The notes below the pieces were generated by a model. The model was not told where the DNA came from and searched no databases. It was given only the letters and a program-made list of their open reading frames with translations. Source: Streptomyces sp. F63 (GTDB taxonomy: Bacteria > Actinomycetota > Actinomycetes > Streptomycetales > Streptomycetaceae). Taken from it: DNA of 64,000 bases. The stretch is from the NCBI RefSeq assembly GCF_018070345.1, contig NZ_JAGPXX010000006.1:124001-188000 (forward strand), read 5' to 3'. Of this stretch, positions 25,006 through 34,188 are shown one piece after another (position 1 is the first letter of the stretch; each line of letters starts with the position of its first letter). The translations under genes and the position numbers were made by a program.

Positions 25006-27852
25006 ATGGGCTACGCGGCGTTCATCTCGTACAGCAGCTCGGCCGACCGTCACCGGGCCCGGCAACTGCGGCACGCCCTGCACCGCTTCGCCAGGCCCTG
25101 GAAGCGGGTACGGGCCCTGCGGGTCTTTCTCGACCATGCCGCTCTGTCGGCCGATCCGCGTCTTTGGAGCAGGCTGGAGCAGGCGCTCGGCGCGTCCGAG
25201 TACTTCATTCTGCTGGCGTCACCGGAGTCGGCGCGGTCTCACTGGGTGAACCAGGAGGTCTCCTGGTGGCGGCAGGGGCCCCGGAAGAGCAACCTTCTGC
25301 TCGTCGTCACCGGAGGCGAGCTCCACTGGGACCGTGCGGCGGGGGACTTCGACTGGAACCGGACGACCTGTCTGCCCCGGGCTCTCCGGGCTCACTTCTC
25401 CGAGGAACCGCGCTGGCTGGATCTGCGCTGGATGGGCGAGGACCAGCCGGATGACCCGCGCGACCCGCGGTTCCAGGACTGCGTGGCCGACCTCGCGGCG
25501 ACCCTGCACGACCGTCCCAAGGACGAGCTGATCGGCGAGGACGTGACCCAGCGCCGCAAGTTGCGGAACTTCCGCTGGATCATGCAGGGGCTGGCGATCA
25601 CCCTGGGCCTGGCGCTCGTCGCCGCGACGGTGATCGCCCTCGTGCAGCGGAACACCGCGCAGGCCCAGGCCCGTCTCGCGACCGCACGCGAACTGGCGGC
25701 CACCGCGATGAACCTGAGAGATGACGATCTGGAGGTGGCCTCCCTCCTGGCCCTCCAGGCATACCAGGTGCAGGAGACCCCGGAGACCCTGTCGGCGCTG
25801 TCCCAGCTGACGGTCCACAGTCCCCGCCTGGTCCGCTTCGTGCGGGGTGAGGGAACCGTGACCGCACTGGCTCTCACCACCTCGGCCCGCTACGTCGCCG
25901 CCGGCACCGACCGGGGTGTGGTCACCGTCTGGACGTCCGACGGCAGGCGCACCGTGGAGCGCATCTCCGTCAAGGGCGAGGTCAGCGCGCTGGAGTTCAG
26001 CGAGGACGATCAGCTGCTGGCCATCGGCACCGGCTCGGGCGAGACTGCCGTGCACGATCTCCGCGCCGGTGATACGCGTCGGCTGTCCGCCGGGAAGGGG
26101 CCGGTGGACGCGGTGGCGTTCCGCCCGTCCAGCCACGACCTGGCGGCCAACGGCGGCGGAACGCTCAGGCTCTACCGGGCCGGGGACGGCGAACCGCACG
26201 CACAGGTCGTCACCGGCCTGCGGGCCGGCGTACTGAACCTCGCCTTCCGGGACAAGGGGCGGGAACTGGCCGTGGTCACCGCCCTGGGCTGGCGCGTGTA
26301 CGACGACAGCCTCCGCAGGACCAGGTCGTCCGACGACACCCTGTATCCCCACAACGGCTACGTCTCCGCCGCCTCGCCGAGCGGGAACTGCTTCGGCTAT
26401 TCCCGATTCGGGGCCGTGCAGCTGGAGTCGGTCGCGCAACTGCTCCGGGGACGGTCTCCGGGGGACACCTCCGGAGAAGACGGCTGCGGAGCCCAGCCCG
26501 TCCTTCCCGGCAAGCAGTCGTCAAGTCTGGCCGTCTCCGACGGCGACCGGGTGGCGGTGGGCACGAGCCAGGGCCTCTTCCTGGCCACGGCTCAGGGCGA
26601 TCCGGAGCGGCCGGTCATCGACACGCTCCCCGGAGTCGAGACCCCGTCGGTGCTCGCCTTCTCGCCGGGAGCGGGCGACCGCCTGGCCTCGGCCGGCGGC
26701 AGCACCGTCGCCCTGTGGAACCTGGCGGGGAAGACGGCACCCACCATGCACCGGCTCGGCGTCCGGGTGCCCGACGGCGCGACGGTCCCGTCCCGGCTTC
26801 CGCTCGCCATGACACCGGACGGGCACATCGCCTGGAGCCACGAGTGGGACGCCGGTGTCCCGTCCACGCTGGACCTGCGGCCCCCGAAGGGCAAGGACAT
26901 GAGCGCGGGAGGGCGGACGTTCTACGAGGGGCTCGCTTTCGCGCAGAGCGGCGACACGCTGTACGCCGCCTCGCGGAACGCGGTGGAGGCATGGACGTGG
27001 AGAGAGGGATCCCTGCAGGGGGAGCGGGTCTTCGCCCTGCCCGCCGGCACGGACACGATCTCCGTGCCGCCCCGCATCGCCACCCGGCCGGACGGCGGTG
27101 TCGTGGTCGTGGTCTCCGACGGCTCCGTCCTCCTCCACGACTCCGGGACGGGAGAGCTCTCGACAGCGGTCGAGCGCCCGGCACCCCGTCCGACCGAGAG
27201 GGACCGCAGGACCACCGGCCTGACCGAGTACCGGACGGCCGTCAGCGAGAAGGGCGCTCTCGCCGCCGTGGCGACCACGGACGGCCGGGTGGACGTGTAC
27301 GAACTGCCGTCCGGCCGGCGGGTGCACCGGCTGGACCTCGGCGGCGGCTCGCTCGACGCCCTGGCGCTGTCGGAGCGGACCGACTCCCTGTTCGCCGTCA
27401 CCGACGGGCGCCTGCTGCAGCGCTGGGACGTGTCGACGGGCAGGCTGAGGTGGCGGTCGGACGGCGCGGGACCGGTGGTCGTCGCGGCGGACCCCGGCGG
27501 CCGGTGGGCGGCAACGCTGGCCGGGGACGGCACCGTATGGCTGTGGGACGCCGAGAGCGGTGACCGACTCGTCAGCACCGCTCTACCGGTGCCCCGTTCG
27601 TATGGCGGGGCCGAGGGGCACGGCGCGCAGAGCAACCTCGTCTTCGCCCCCGACGGGAAACGGCTGTGGTCGATCACCGAGGGAGGCGAAGTGCTGTCCT
27701 GGGACACCTCGGTCACCACGTGGATCAGACAATTGTGCGATCGCGTGGGGCGGCGCCTCACGGAGGCGGAACGCGCTCGCTACCTGACCGCGGTTTCCCG
27801 TGGCCACACCGCGTGCGGCGCGTACCCGGACCGGACCTCCGGCACGCCCTGA
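25006..27852 (+). CDS. TIR domain - transmembrane - WD40 repeat protein
   Basis: 948 residues. TIR domain at 1-~135: AAFISYSSSADRHRARQL, RVFLDHAALSADP, YFILLASPESARSHWVNQEV with Glu84 in the position of the catalytic glutamate of NAD-cleaving TIRs. One membrane helix near 193-214, then a coiled segment, then many WD40-like blades (DRGVVTVWTSDG, GSGETAVHDLRAGD, GSTVALWNLAGK, DGTVWLWDAESGD). ATG 25006 with GGGGGGA upstream. Bacterial TIR proteins act as NADases or signalling scaffolds, often in immunity; a sensor propeller on a membrane-tethered TIR fits that idea but is inference. Confidence 0.88.
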   Translation: MGYAAFISYSSSADRHRARQLRHALHRFARPWKRVRALRVFLDHAALSADPRLWSRLEQALGASEYFILLASPESARSHWVNQEVSWWRQGPRKSNLLLVVTGGELHWDRAAGDFDWNRTTCLPRALRAHFSEEPRWLDLRWMGEDQPDDPRDPRFQDCVADLAATLHDRPKDELIGEDVTQRRKLRNFRWIMQGLAITLGLALVAATVIALVQRNTAQAQARLATARELAATAMNLRDDDLEVASLLALQAYQVQETPETLSALSQLTVHSPRLVRFVRGEGTVTALALTTSARYVAAGTDRGVVTVWTSDGRRTVERISVKGEVSALEFSEDDQLLAIGTGSGETAVHDLRAGDTRRLSAGKGPVDAVAFRPSSHDLAANGGGTLRLYRAGDGEPHAQVVTGLRAGVLNLAFRDKGRELAVVTALGWRVYDDSLRRTRSSDDTLYPHNGYVSAASPSGNCFGYSRFGAVQLESVAQLLRGRSPGDTSGEDGCGAQPVLPGKQSSSLAVSDGDRVAVGTSQGLFLATAQGDPERPVIDTLPGVETPSVLAFSPGAGDRLASAGGSTVALWNLAGKTAPTMHRLGVRVPDGATVPSRLPLAMTPDGHIAWSHEWDAGVPSTLDLRPPKGKDMSAGGRTFYEGLAFAQSGDTLYAASRNAVEAWTWREGSLQGERVFALPAGTDTISVPPRIATRPDGGVVVVVSDGSVLLHDSGTGELSTAVERPAPRPTERDRRTTGLTEYRTAVSEKGALAAVATTDGRVDVYELPSGRRVHRLDLGGGSLDALALSERTDSLFAVTDGRLLQRWDVSTGRLRWRSDGAGPVVVAADPGGRWAATLAGDGTVWLWDAESGDRLVSTALPVPRSYGGAEGHGAQSNLVFAPDGKRLWSITEGGEVLSWDTSVTTWIRQLCDRVGRRLTEAERARYLTAVSRGHTACGAYPDRTSGTP

Positions 27853-27890
27853 GGAGGCAGTGCGGGGGCCGGACCCCCGGTCACCCGCCC

Positions 27891-27980
27891 GTGCCGGGCC
27901 CTTGCCGTGCCGGGCCCTTGCCGTGCCGGGCCCTTGCCGTGCCGGGCCCTTGCCGTGCCGGGCCCTTGCCGTGCCGGGCC
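27891..27980 (+). repeat. 16-bp tandem repeat, 5 copies plus a partial
   Basis: Five exact copies of GTGCCGGGCCCTTGCC (27891-27970) followed by the first 10 bp of a sixth. Each unit contains a CGGGCCC palindrome-like core. It starts ~40 bp after the stop of the TIR-WD40 gene and lies before the terminator hairpin at 28026. Confidence 0.9.
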
Positions 27981-28025
27981 GGCCGGGGACCGGCCCGCCG
28001 GCTCTCGGCTGTTCACCGGTCCCAG

Positions 28026-28058
28026 TCCCGGGGGAGCAGCGGATCTGCTCCCCCGGGA
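28026..28058 (+). terminator. strong hairpin terminator after the TIR-WD40 gene
   Basis: Perfect 14-bp stem (TCCCGGGGGAGCAG at 28026-28039, complement at 28045-28058) with a 5-nt loop and no U-tract. It separates the TIR-WD40 gene from the phosphatase gene. Confidence 0.75.
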
Positions 28059-28135
28059 GCCTCCCGGCAGGGTGCGGGCGGCGGTTTCTTCCTACTCTGG
28101 AGGCGGCCGCACCCGGCCGGTTCGGAGGCGACGAG

Positions 28136-30616
28136 ATGAAGGAGAACGCGGGGACGGCGTTCGGGTTCGCGGGGGTGGCGATGGCGGCCGTCTACGTGCG
28201 CGACCCGGAGAACACAGGCGGGCTGCGGCTGATCGATACCCTCGGCCGGACCCGTACGCCGTACGCGTTGCCCGAGACGCTGTCACCGGACGACCGCTCC
28301 CCGGTGACGGACGCCTACCGCACCGGCCGCCCCGTGTGGCCGGCTCCGGCCGAGGCGGTCCCGGGCGGGGCGGCCCCCGCCGCCGGGGCGGCCGCCGTCT
28401 CGGCGGGGGCCCTGCCGCTGGTCGCGGAGGGCGGGCGGCTGGGCTGCCTGCTCGTCGTCGACGACGGCCCGTACGGCTTCGACACCACGCGCCGCCTTCT
28501 GCTGGAGATGTTCGCCGGCCGGCTCACGACCCGGCTGGAGGCGGACGGCTGGTCCCGCACCACGCCCGTCCCCGACAGCGTGCGGCAGGAGGCCACCGCC
28601 GGCTCGGTCCTGCGCCGGATCCGCCCGGGTGCCTGCACTCTGGCCCTGGACACCGGCCGGATCGAGGCGGACAGCCGGCTGCCCGAGCTGTTCGGCATCG
28701 CGCCGGAGGGCTTCGACGGACGCGTCGAGACCCTGCTCTGGCGTGCCGTCCCCGACGACCTGCCGGCCCTGATGTCCCTCATCGAGCCGGACGAGCGCGC
28801 CACCGGCCTCCGCGACGTGGAGTTCCGGGTCCGGCTGAGCACCGGGGAACTGCGCTGGCTCTCCCTCGGCTGCCGGCTGCGTCTCGACCCCGCGGGGCGG
28901 CCGGACCGGCTGCTGGGCGTCGTCGCCGAGGCCTCCCGTCTGCGGCCCCGGGCCCACGAGGTCTCCATGGTCCAGCGGCTGGCCACCGCTCTCGCCGGCA
29001 CCACGAACCCCCGCGACGTCGCCGGTGCCCTGCTCGATGCGCTGGGCGCCGGCCGGGTGGCGCTCACCGAACTCACGAGCGACCGGCTGGTGGTCACCGT
29101 CCTCGCCCCCCGGGATCCGGACGCATGGCCGCAGGTGTGGCGGTCGGCCTGGCGCGCGGAAGGGCGCGACGCCCCGTCCGGCTCCCTCCCGACGGTGGAG
29201 GGCACCCTGCGCGGGGGAAACGTACACCTGTGGCCGCCGGGCACGGCCGTCCCGCCGGATCTGGCGGGGCTGGGCCCCGGAGGAGTGGCGCTGCTGCCGC
29301 TGCCCGCCGAGGGCCGGACGCTCGGCACCTGCGTGATCGGCTGGAGCGAGGCGCAGGAGTTCGGCCCGCAGGAGCGTTCCCTGCTGACGGCCGCCGCGTC
29401 CCTGGCGGGGCAGGCCCTGATGCGGGCCCGCGCGCTGGACGCCGAGCGCGAGCTGGTCACCATGCTGCAGCGCAGTCTGCTGCCCCGCACGCTGCCCGCC
29501 CTGCGCGGAGGCGTGGCCGTCGCCCGCTACCTCCCCGCCGCCGCGGGGCTGGAGGTGGGAGGCGACTGGTACGACGTGATCCCGCTGTCGGACCGGCAGG
29601 TGGCGTTCGTCATCGGGGACGTGGAGGGACACAGCGCCGCGGCCGCCACCGTCATGGGCCAGATGCGGACGGCGATCAGGGCCTACGCCGTGGAGGGCCA
29701 CACCCCCGACGTGGTCGTCTCGCACGCCAACCGGCTGCTGACCGGGATGGAGACCGACCTGTTCGCCACCGTCTGCTATGTCGCCCTGGACATGGAGGAG
29801 GGCAACGCCTGGTTCGTGCGGGCCGGGCACCTGCCGCCCGTGCTGCGCGATCCGGCGGGCGGAACGAGGGAGCTGCAGGTCGAAGGCGGCCCGCCGCTGG
29901 GCGCGGACGCTCAGGCGGCGTTCCCGATGACCACCGCCCCCATCGCGCCCGGCTCCGTCCTGGCCCTGATGACGGACGGCCTGGTGGAGCCGCCGGAGAC
30001 CGGTGCGGAGGAGGGGATGCGCCGGATCCGTGACTCCCTGGCGGCCGCCGACCCCGCCGACCCCGAGGGCATGGCGGCGGCCCTGCTGGGCGGTGGCGCG
30101 CGCCGCGACGACGACCTGGCGCTGCTCCTGCTGCGCTACGACGGGATGGCGGTCCGGCCGCGCCGGGCGGGCTGGGCGGTCTGGCGGCTGCCCGACGCGG
30201 CCGCGCACGCCCGCCGCTTCACCATCCGGACGCTGCGCGCGTGGGACGCGGTGGAGGAGGCCGACACCGTTCTCCTGGTGGTCAGCGAGCTGGTGACCAA
30301 CGCCCTGGTGCACACCGCGGGAGAGGTCCGGCTGGACCTCGCGCTGACCGGAAACCGGCTGCGCGTCGCGGTCAGCGACTCCTCACCGCGTACGCCGGTC
30401 AAGGCGGCCAGCATGGACTGGGAGGCGACCGGCGGCAGGGGCATCCTCATGGTGGAAGCGGTGTCGGAGTCCTGGGGGTCGGTGCCGCTCAGCGGTGGCA
30501 AGCAGGTGTGGAGCGAGATCGCCCTGCCGCCGCGGGATCCGGAACCGCCCGGCCCGGAGGAGGGGCCCACTCAGGGGAACCGGACCGGCCGAGGAGACAC
30601 TCCGGGTGTCAAATAG
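28136..30616 (+). CDS. PP2C/SpoIIE phosphatase with PAS, GAF and anti-sigma-type ATPase domains
   Basis: 826 residues. N-terminal ~150 residues look GAF-like, then a PAS domain (LPELFGIAPEGFDGRVETLL, WLSLGCRLRLDPAGRPDRLLG), a GAF domain (MVQRLATALAGTTNPRDVAG onward), the SpoIIE-type PP2C phosphatase with metal ligands in GGDWYDVIPL (~475) and IGDVEGHSAAAA (~497), and a C-terminal HATPase (VSELVTNALVHTAG, DSSPRTPV, GGRGILMVEAVSESWG). Such proteins switch partner-sigma-factor cascades by dephosphorylating anti-anti-sigma factors; the ATPase part is a built-in RsbW-like kinase. GGAGG 8 bp before ATG 28136. Confidence 0.92.
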   Translation: MKENAGTAFGFAGVAMAAVYVRDPENTGGLRLIDTLGRTRTPYALPETLSPDDRSPVTDAYRTGRPVWPAPAEAVPGGAAPAAGAAAVSAGALPLVAEGGRLGCLLVVDDGPYGFDTTRRLLLEMFAGRLTTRLEADGWSRTTPVPDSVRQEATAGSVLRRIRPGACTLALDTGRIEADSRLPELFGIAPEGFDGRVETLLWRAVPDDLPALMSLIEPDERATGLRDVEFRVRLSTGELRWLSLGCRLRLDPAGRPDRLLGVVAEASRLRPRAHEVSMVQRLATALAGTTNPRDVAGALLDALGAGRVALTELTSDRLVVTVLAPRDPDAWPQVWRSAWRAEGRDAPSGSLPTVEGTLRGGNVHLWPPGTAVPPDLAGLGPGGVALLPLPAEGRTLGTCVIGWSEAQEFGPQERSLLTAAASLAGQALMRARALDAERELVTMLQRSLLPRTLPALRGGVAVARYLPAAAGLEVGGDWYDVIPLSDRQVAFVIGDVEGHSAAAATVMGQMRTAIRAYAVEGHTPDVVVSHANRLLTGMETDLFATVCYVALDMEEGNAWFVRAGHLPPVLRDPAGGTRELQVEGGPPLGADAQAAFPMTTAPIAPGSVLALMTDGLVEPPETGAEEGMRRIRDSLAAADPADPEGMAAALLGGGARRDDDLALLLLRYDGMAVRPRRAGWAVWRLPDAAAHARRFTIRTLRAWDAVEEADTVLLVVSELVTNALVHTAGEVRLDLALTGNRLRVAVSDSSPRTPVKAASMDWEATGGRGILMVEAVSESWGSVPLSGGKQVWSEIALPPRDPEPPGPEEGPTQGNRTGRGDTPGVK

Positions 30617-30684
30617 GACACAATAGGAAAATATCGTCCCGTCGCTGAATCGAGGTGGGCCGGGCGGCCCGGGAGGTGCCGGGG

Positions 30685-31795
30685 ATGAAGCCACACCGGG
30701 GCCGGGCCGGGGCCGCACTGGCCGCCGCGGCACTCGTGCTCGTCACCGCGGCCTGCGGGCAGGCCGCCCAGTCCGGACGGCAGCCGGACGGGGGCACCGC
30801 CACGCCCCGCACGGGGTTTCACCATCGGACTCCTCCTCCCGGCCAACCAGGCGGACCGCTGGCAGCGGTTCGACCGGCCGCTGATCGAGAGCCGGGTCCG
30901 CGAGCTGTGCCCCACCTGCACGGTGCGCTACTCCCCGAGCGGGCCGGACGCCGCCGCTCAGCAGCAACAGCTCCGGGCACTGCTGACGAGCGGGATCGAC
31001 GTGCTGATCCTGGGCTCCGTCGACTCCAGGGCGGCCCGCCCCACGGTGCGCGGTGCGGCAGCGGCCGGGGTGCCGGTCGTCGCCTACGACCAACTGGCCA
31101 GGGGCCCCATCTCCGGCTACGTCTCCTACAACGGCAAGGAGATCGGCAGGCTGCAGGCCACGGCGCTGCTGAGGGCCCTGGGTTCCAACGCGTCCCGGAT
31201 CCGCATCGTCATGCTGAACGGCTCGCCGACCGACCCGAACGCGGCCGACCTCAAGAAGGGAGCCCTCTCCGTCCTCAAGGGCCGGGTGCAGATCGCCAAA
31301 CGGTACGAAGTGCTCAACTGGGACCCCGCGAACGCCTACGCCGATATGACCGCCGCCATCGCCGACCTCGGCCCCGAGCGGATCCACGGGGTCTACGCCG
31401 CCAACGACGGCATCGCCTCGGGAGCCATCGCCGCCCTGCGATCGGCCGGCGTCCGCCCCCTGCCCCCCATCACCGGCCAGGACGCGGACCTCGCGGCCGT
31501 GCAGCGCATCATCACCGGCGAGCAGCTCATGACCGTCTACAAACCCTTCGCCCCCGAAGCCCGTGCCGCCGCCGAGATGGCTGTCGCCCTGGGACGGGGG
31601 GAGAGCGTCGACGCCATCGCCACCGGGACGGTCAGCAACGGTTCCCGCCGGGCCATCCCCGCCGTCGTGCTGGAGCCCATCTCGCTGACCGCCGGCACCG
31701 TCGGCACCGTGATCAGACGCGGCAAGTACACCACCGACCAGATCTGCACCCCGGACATCCGCTCCGCCTGCGAGGAGGCCGGTCTCCTTGGCTAG
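30685..31795 (+). pseudogene. frameshifted sugar ABC transporter substrate-binding lipoprotein (xylF-like)
   Basis: The start (GGGAGG site, ATG 30685) reads a lipoprotein signal ending LVLVTAAC with Cys24, then TATPRTGF. At 30814-30819 (GGGTTT) the frame changes: the next frame continues FTIGLLLPANQADRWQRF, then RELCPTCTVRYSPSGPD and on to 31795 as a full periplasmic sugar-binding protein (AADLKKGALSVLKG, VYAANDGIASGAIAAL, PPITGQDADLAAVQ). One extra base explains it. Either a recent inactivation or a sequencing error; the rest is intact and codon use normal. It would bind a sugar for the adjacent ATPase and permease. Confidence 0.8.
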
Positions 31796-31840
31796 GACCG
31801 GGGCCGGGGAGCAGGCGCTCAAGGCAAGGGAAGACCTCAC

Positions 31841-32614
31841 GTGCCGACCCCTCCCGTGCTGACGCTGCGCGGCATCTCCAAACGTTTCGGCGCCGTGCAG
31901 GCCCTGCTCGACGTCGGCCTCGAGATCCACGCCGGAGAGGTCGTCGCCCTGGTCGGGGACAACGGCGCGGGCAAGTCCACACTCCTCAACGTGATCAGCG
32001 GCGCCGCGCCGGCCGACAAGGGCGCCATCGCGTGGCAGGGCCGCACCGTCCGGATCTCCCGGCCCCGGGACGCCCGCGCACTGGGCATCGCCGCCGCCTA
32101 CCAGGACCTCGCCCTGTGCGAGAACATCGACGTGACCGGGAACCTCTTCCTCGGGCGGGAGATCAGCCGGCTGGGGTTCCTGGACGAGGTGGCGATGGAG
32201 CAGCGCGCCCGGGAACTGCTCGGCACCTTGTCCCTCCGCATCCCCGACCTGCGCGTACCCGTCGCCTCGCTGTCCGCCGGGCAGCGGAGGGGAATCGCCA
32301 TCTGCCGCTGCCTCCTCGGCGATCCCCGCCTGCTCCTGCTGGACGAGCCCACCGCGGCCATGAGCGTCCACCAGTCCGTGCGGGTCCTCGATCTCATCGA
32401 GCGCCTGCGCGAGCGCGGGCTCGGCGTCCTGCTCATCAGCCACAACCTCGGCGACGTCAAGGCCGTCGCGGACCGTGCGGCGGTGCTGCGGCTGGGACAC
32501 AACAACGGCTTCTTCGACGTCCCGACCACCTCCCAGGAGCAGATCGTCTCCTCCATCACCGGCGCCACGGACAACGCCGTCGTCGACCGTGCGACACCGG
32601 AGTGGCAACGGTGA
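31841..32614 (+). CDS. sugar ABC transporter ATP-binding protein (xylG-like, single domain)
   Basis: 257 residues, GTG start after AAGGGAAG. Walker A GDNGAGKST, Q-loop in AAYQDLALCENID, signature LSAGQRRGIAI (the usual LSGGQ is LSAGQ here), Walker B LLLLDEPTAAM, switch His in LLISHNLGDV. Carbohydrate-type importers usually have two fused ATPase domains; this is the single-domain type common with XylH permeases in actinomycetes. The stop overlaps the GTG of the permease. Confidence 0.88.
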   Translation: MPTPPVLTLRGISKRFGAVQALLDVGLEIHAGEVVALVGDNGAGKSTLLNVISGAAPADKGAIAWQGRTVRISRPRDARALGIAAAYQDLALCENIDVTGNLFLGREISRLGFLDEVAMEQRARELLGTLSLRIPDLRVPVASLSAGQRRGIAICRCLLGDPRLLLLDEPTAAMSVHQSVRVLDLIERLRERGLGVLLISHNLGDVKAVADRAAVLRLGHNNGFFDVPTTSQEQIVSSITGATDNAVVDRATPEWQR

Positions 32615-33897
32615 CGTCCACGCAACCGCACCCGGCCGGCCCGCCCGAGCCGCCCGAGCCGCCCGGGCAGCCGCCCGGGCCCCCCGGCTCGCGCGGCCGG
32701 GAGGCGCGGCGCCGGCTGAAGAGCCACCTGGACGTCACACGGCGACGGATGCGCGAGGGACAGCTCGGCTCCGCCCCCGTCATCGCCGCCCTCGCCGTGA
32801 TCTGGGCCGTCTTCGGCATCCTGGACCCCGACTTCCTCAGCCCGCGCAACCTCTCCAACCTCAGCATCGACATCGTCGGCGCCGGCCTCGTGGCCGTCGG
32901 CGTGGTGTTCGTGCTGCTCCTGGCCGAGATCGACCTCTCGGTCGCCTCGGTGGGTGCCCTGTCCGCGGCCCTGTTCGCCGCGGTCAACGTGCGGCACGGC
33001 GTCCCGGAGGCGGTCGCGGTCCTCCTCGCGCTCGCCGTCGGCGCGGCGGTCGGCGCCGTCCACGGGTTCTTCGTCGCCAGAGTCGGCGTCCCGTCCTTCG
33101 TCGTCACGCTCGCGGGACTGCTGGGCTGGAACGGCCTGACGCTCTACATCTTCGCCGGGCAGGGCACCATCCTCCTGGACGAGAACGGGCCGGTCGTCCG
33201 GCTCACCCACTCCTACTTCCACGAGGTCGCCGTCGCCTACGGCCTGGCGGCCCTGGGCACCCTCGCCTACTTCCTGCTCTCCTACCGGACCACGCGGCGC
33301 CGCAGAGCCGCCGGCGCCCTGCCCGTCCGGGGCCTGCCCGAGATCGTGCTGCGCACGCTGGCCCTCGCCGCCGTCTCCTTCACCGCCGGCTGGACACTCA
33401 ACCAGTTCCGGGGCCTGCCCCTCGCCCTGCTGGTCTTCCTGGTCTTCCTGGTCTGCCTCGACGTGCTGTTGCGCCGTACTCCCTACGGCCGCCGGATCGT
33501 CGCCCTCGGCGGCAACATCGAGCCGGCCCGGCGCGCCGGTATCGCCGTGACGTCGGTGCGCGTGTCCGTCTTCGTGATCTCCAGCACGATGGCCGCGATC
33601 GGGGGCCTGCTCCTGGCCTCCCGGGTCAGCTCGGCCAGTGCGACGGCGGGTTCCGGCAACCTGCTGATCGAGGCCATCGCCGCGGCCGTCATCGGCGGCA
33701 CCAGCCTCTTCGGCGGCCGGGGCCGCACCTGGTCGGCGCTCCTGGGCATTCTGGTGATCCAGTCGGTCGCCTCGGGGATGGCGCTGCTGGGCATCCCGGC
33801 AGCCGTCCAGTTCATGATCACCGGTGTGGTGCTGCTCGGCGCGGTCGTCGTCGACACCCTCGCGCGCCGCACCCAGCAGGCCCACGGCTGGGCCTGA
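32611..33897 (+). CDS. sugar ABC transporter permease (xylH-like)
   Basis: 428 residues. A Pro-rich cytoplasmic start (PPEPPEPPGQPPGPPG), then ~10 membrane helices of the BPD_transp_2 family with LLAEIDLSVASVGALSAALF and the coupling-loop region GRRIVALGGNIEPARRAGI, and IAAAVIGGTSLFGGRGRTW near the end. These segments are characteristic of xylose/ribose-type permeases. GTG overlaps the ATPase stop (GTGA). With the frameshifted binding protein upstream the importer as written may be inactive. Confidence 0.9.
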   Translation: MTSTQPHPAGPPEPPEPPGQPPGPPGSRGREARRRLKSHLDVTRRRMREGQLGSAPVIAALAVIWAVFGILDPDFLSPRNLSNLSIDIVGAGLVAVGVVFVLLLAEIDLSVASVGALSAALFAAVNVRHGVPEAVAVLLALAVGAAVGAVHGFFVARVGVPSFVVTLAGLLGWNGLTLYIFAGQGTILLDENGPVVRLTHSYFHEVAVAYGLAALGTLAYFLLSYRTTRRRRAAGALPVRGLPEIVLRTLALAAVSFTAGWTLNQFRGLPLALLVFLVFLVCLDVLLRRTPYGRRIVALGGNIEPARRAGIAVTSVRVSVFVISSTMAAIGGLLLASRVSSASATAGSGNLLIEAIAAAVIGGTSLFGGRGRTWSALLGILVIQSVASGMALLGIPAAVQFMITGVVLLGAVVVDTLARRTQQAHGWA

Positions 33898-34010
33898 GCA
33901 CCGGGCCGGTCCTGTTTCCGCTGAACCGGGGCTGTGGCTTCGCGGGGTCCGCGGTTTCCGGCGGTGCCGGCACGGTCCTCGCCGTCGCGGGCGGGGGCTC
34001 GCCCCACGAC

Positions 34011-34100
34011 GGCGGGGACGCGCACCGCGGCGGGGACGCGCACCGCGGCGGGGACGCGCACCGCGGCGGGGACGCGCACCGCGACGGGGACGCGCACCGC
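34011..34100 (+). repeat. 18-bp tandem repeat, 5 copies
   Basis: Unit GGCGGGGACGCGCACCGC at 34011, 34029, 34047 and 34065, with a fifth copy at 34083 differing at one base (GAC for GGC). It lies in the ~290 bp between the permease stop and the convergent MFS gene, where no gene is seen. Confidence 0.9.
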
Positions 34101-34188
34101 GGGAGCTCGCGGACGGCTCCGGGACGACGCCGGCGTTGCCGGCCGAGCGGCTCAACACCCGGAGGTCGCCGAGGTCGCCCCGAAGACC

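Noticed and set aside
30655..32610. Long plus-strand frame running from the lipoprotein signal through the ATPase gene into the permease
   Set aside because: Only its first ~45 codons and the permease part are coding; the middle is an out-of-frame shadow of the binding protein and ATPase, which have clear motifs in other frames.
27891..34100. Possible CRISPR arrays at the 16-bp and 18-bp repeats
   Set aside because: Units are directly abutting with no spacers and no cas genes are present.
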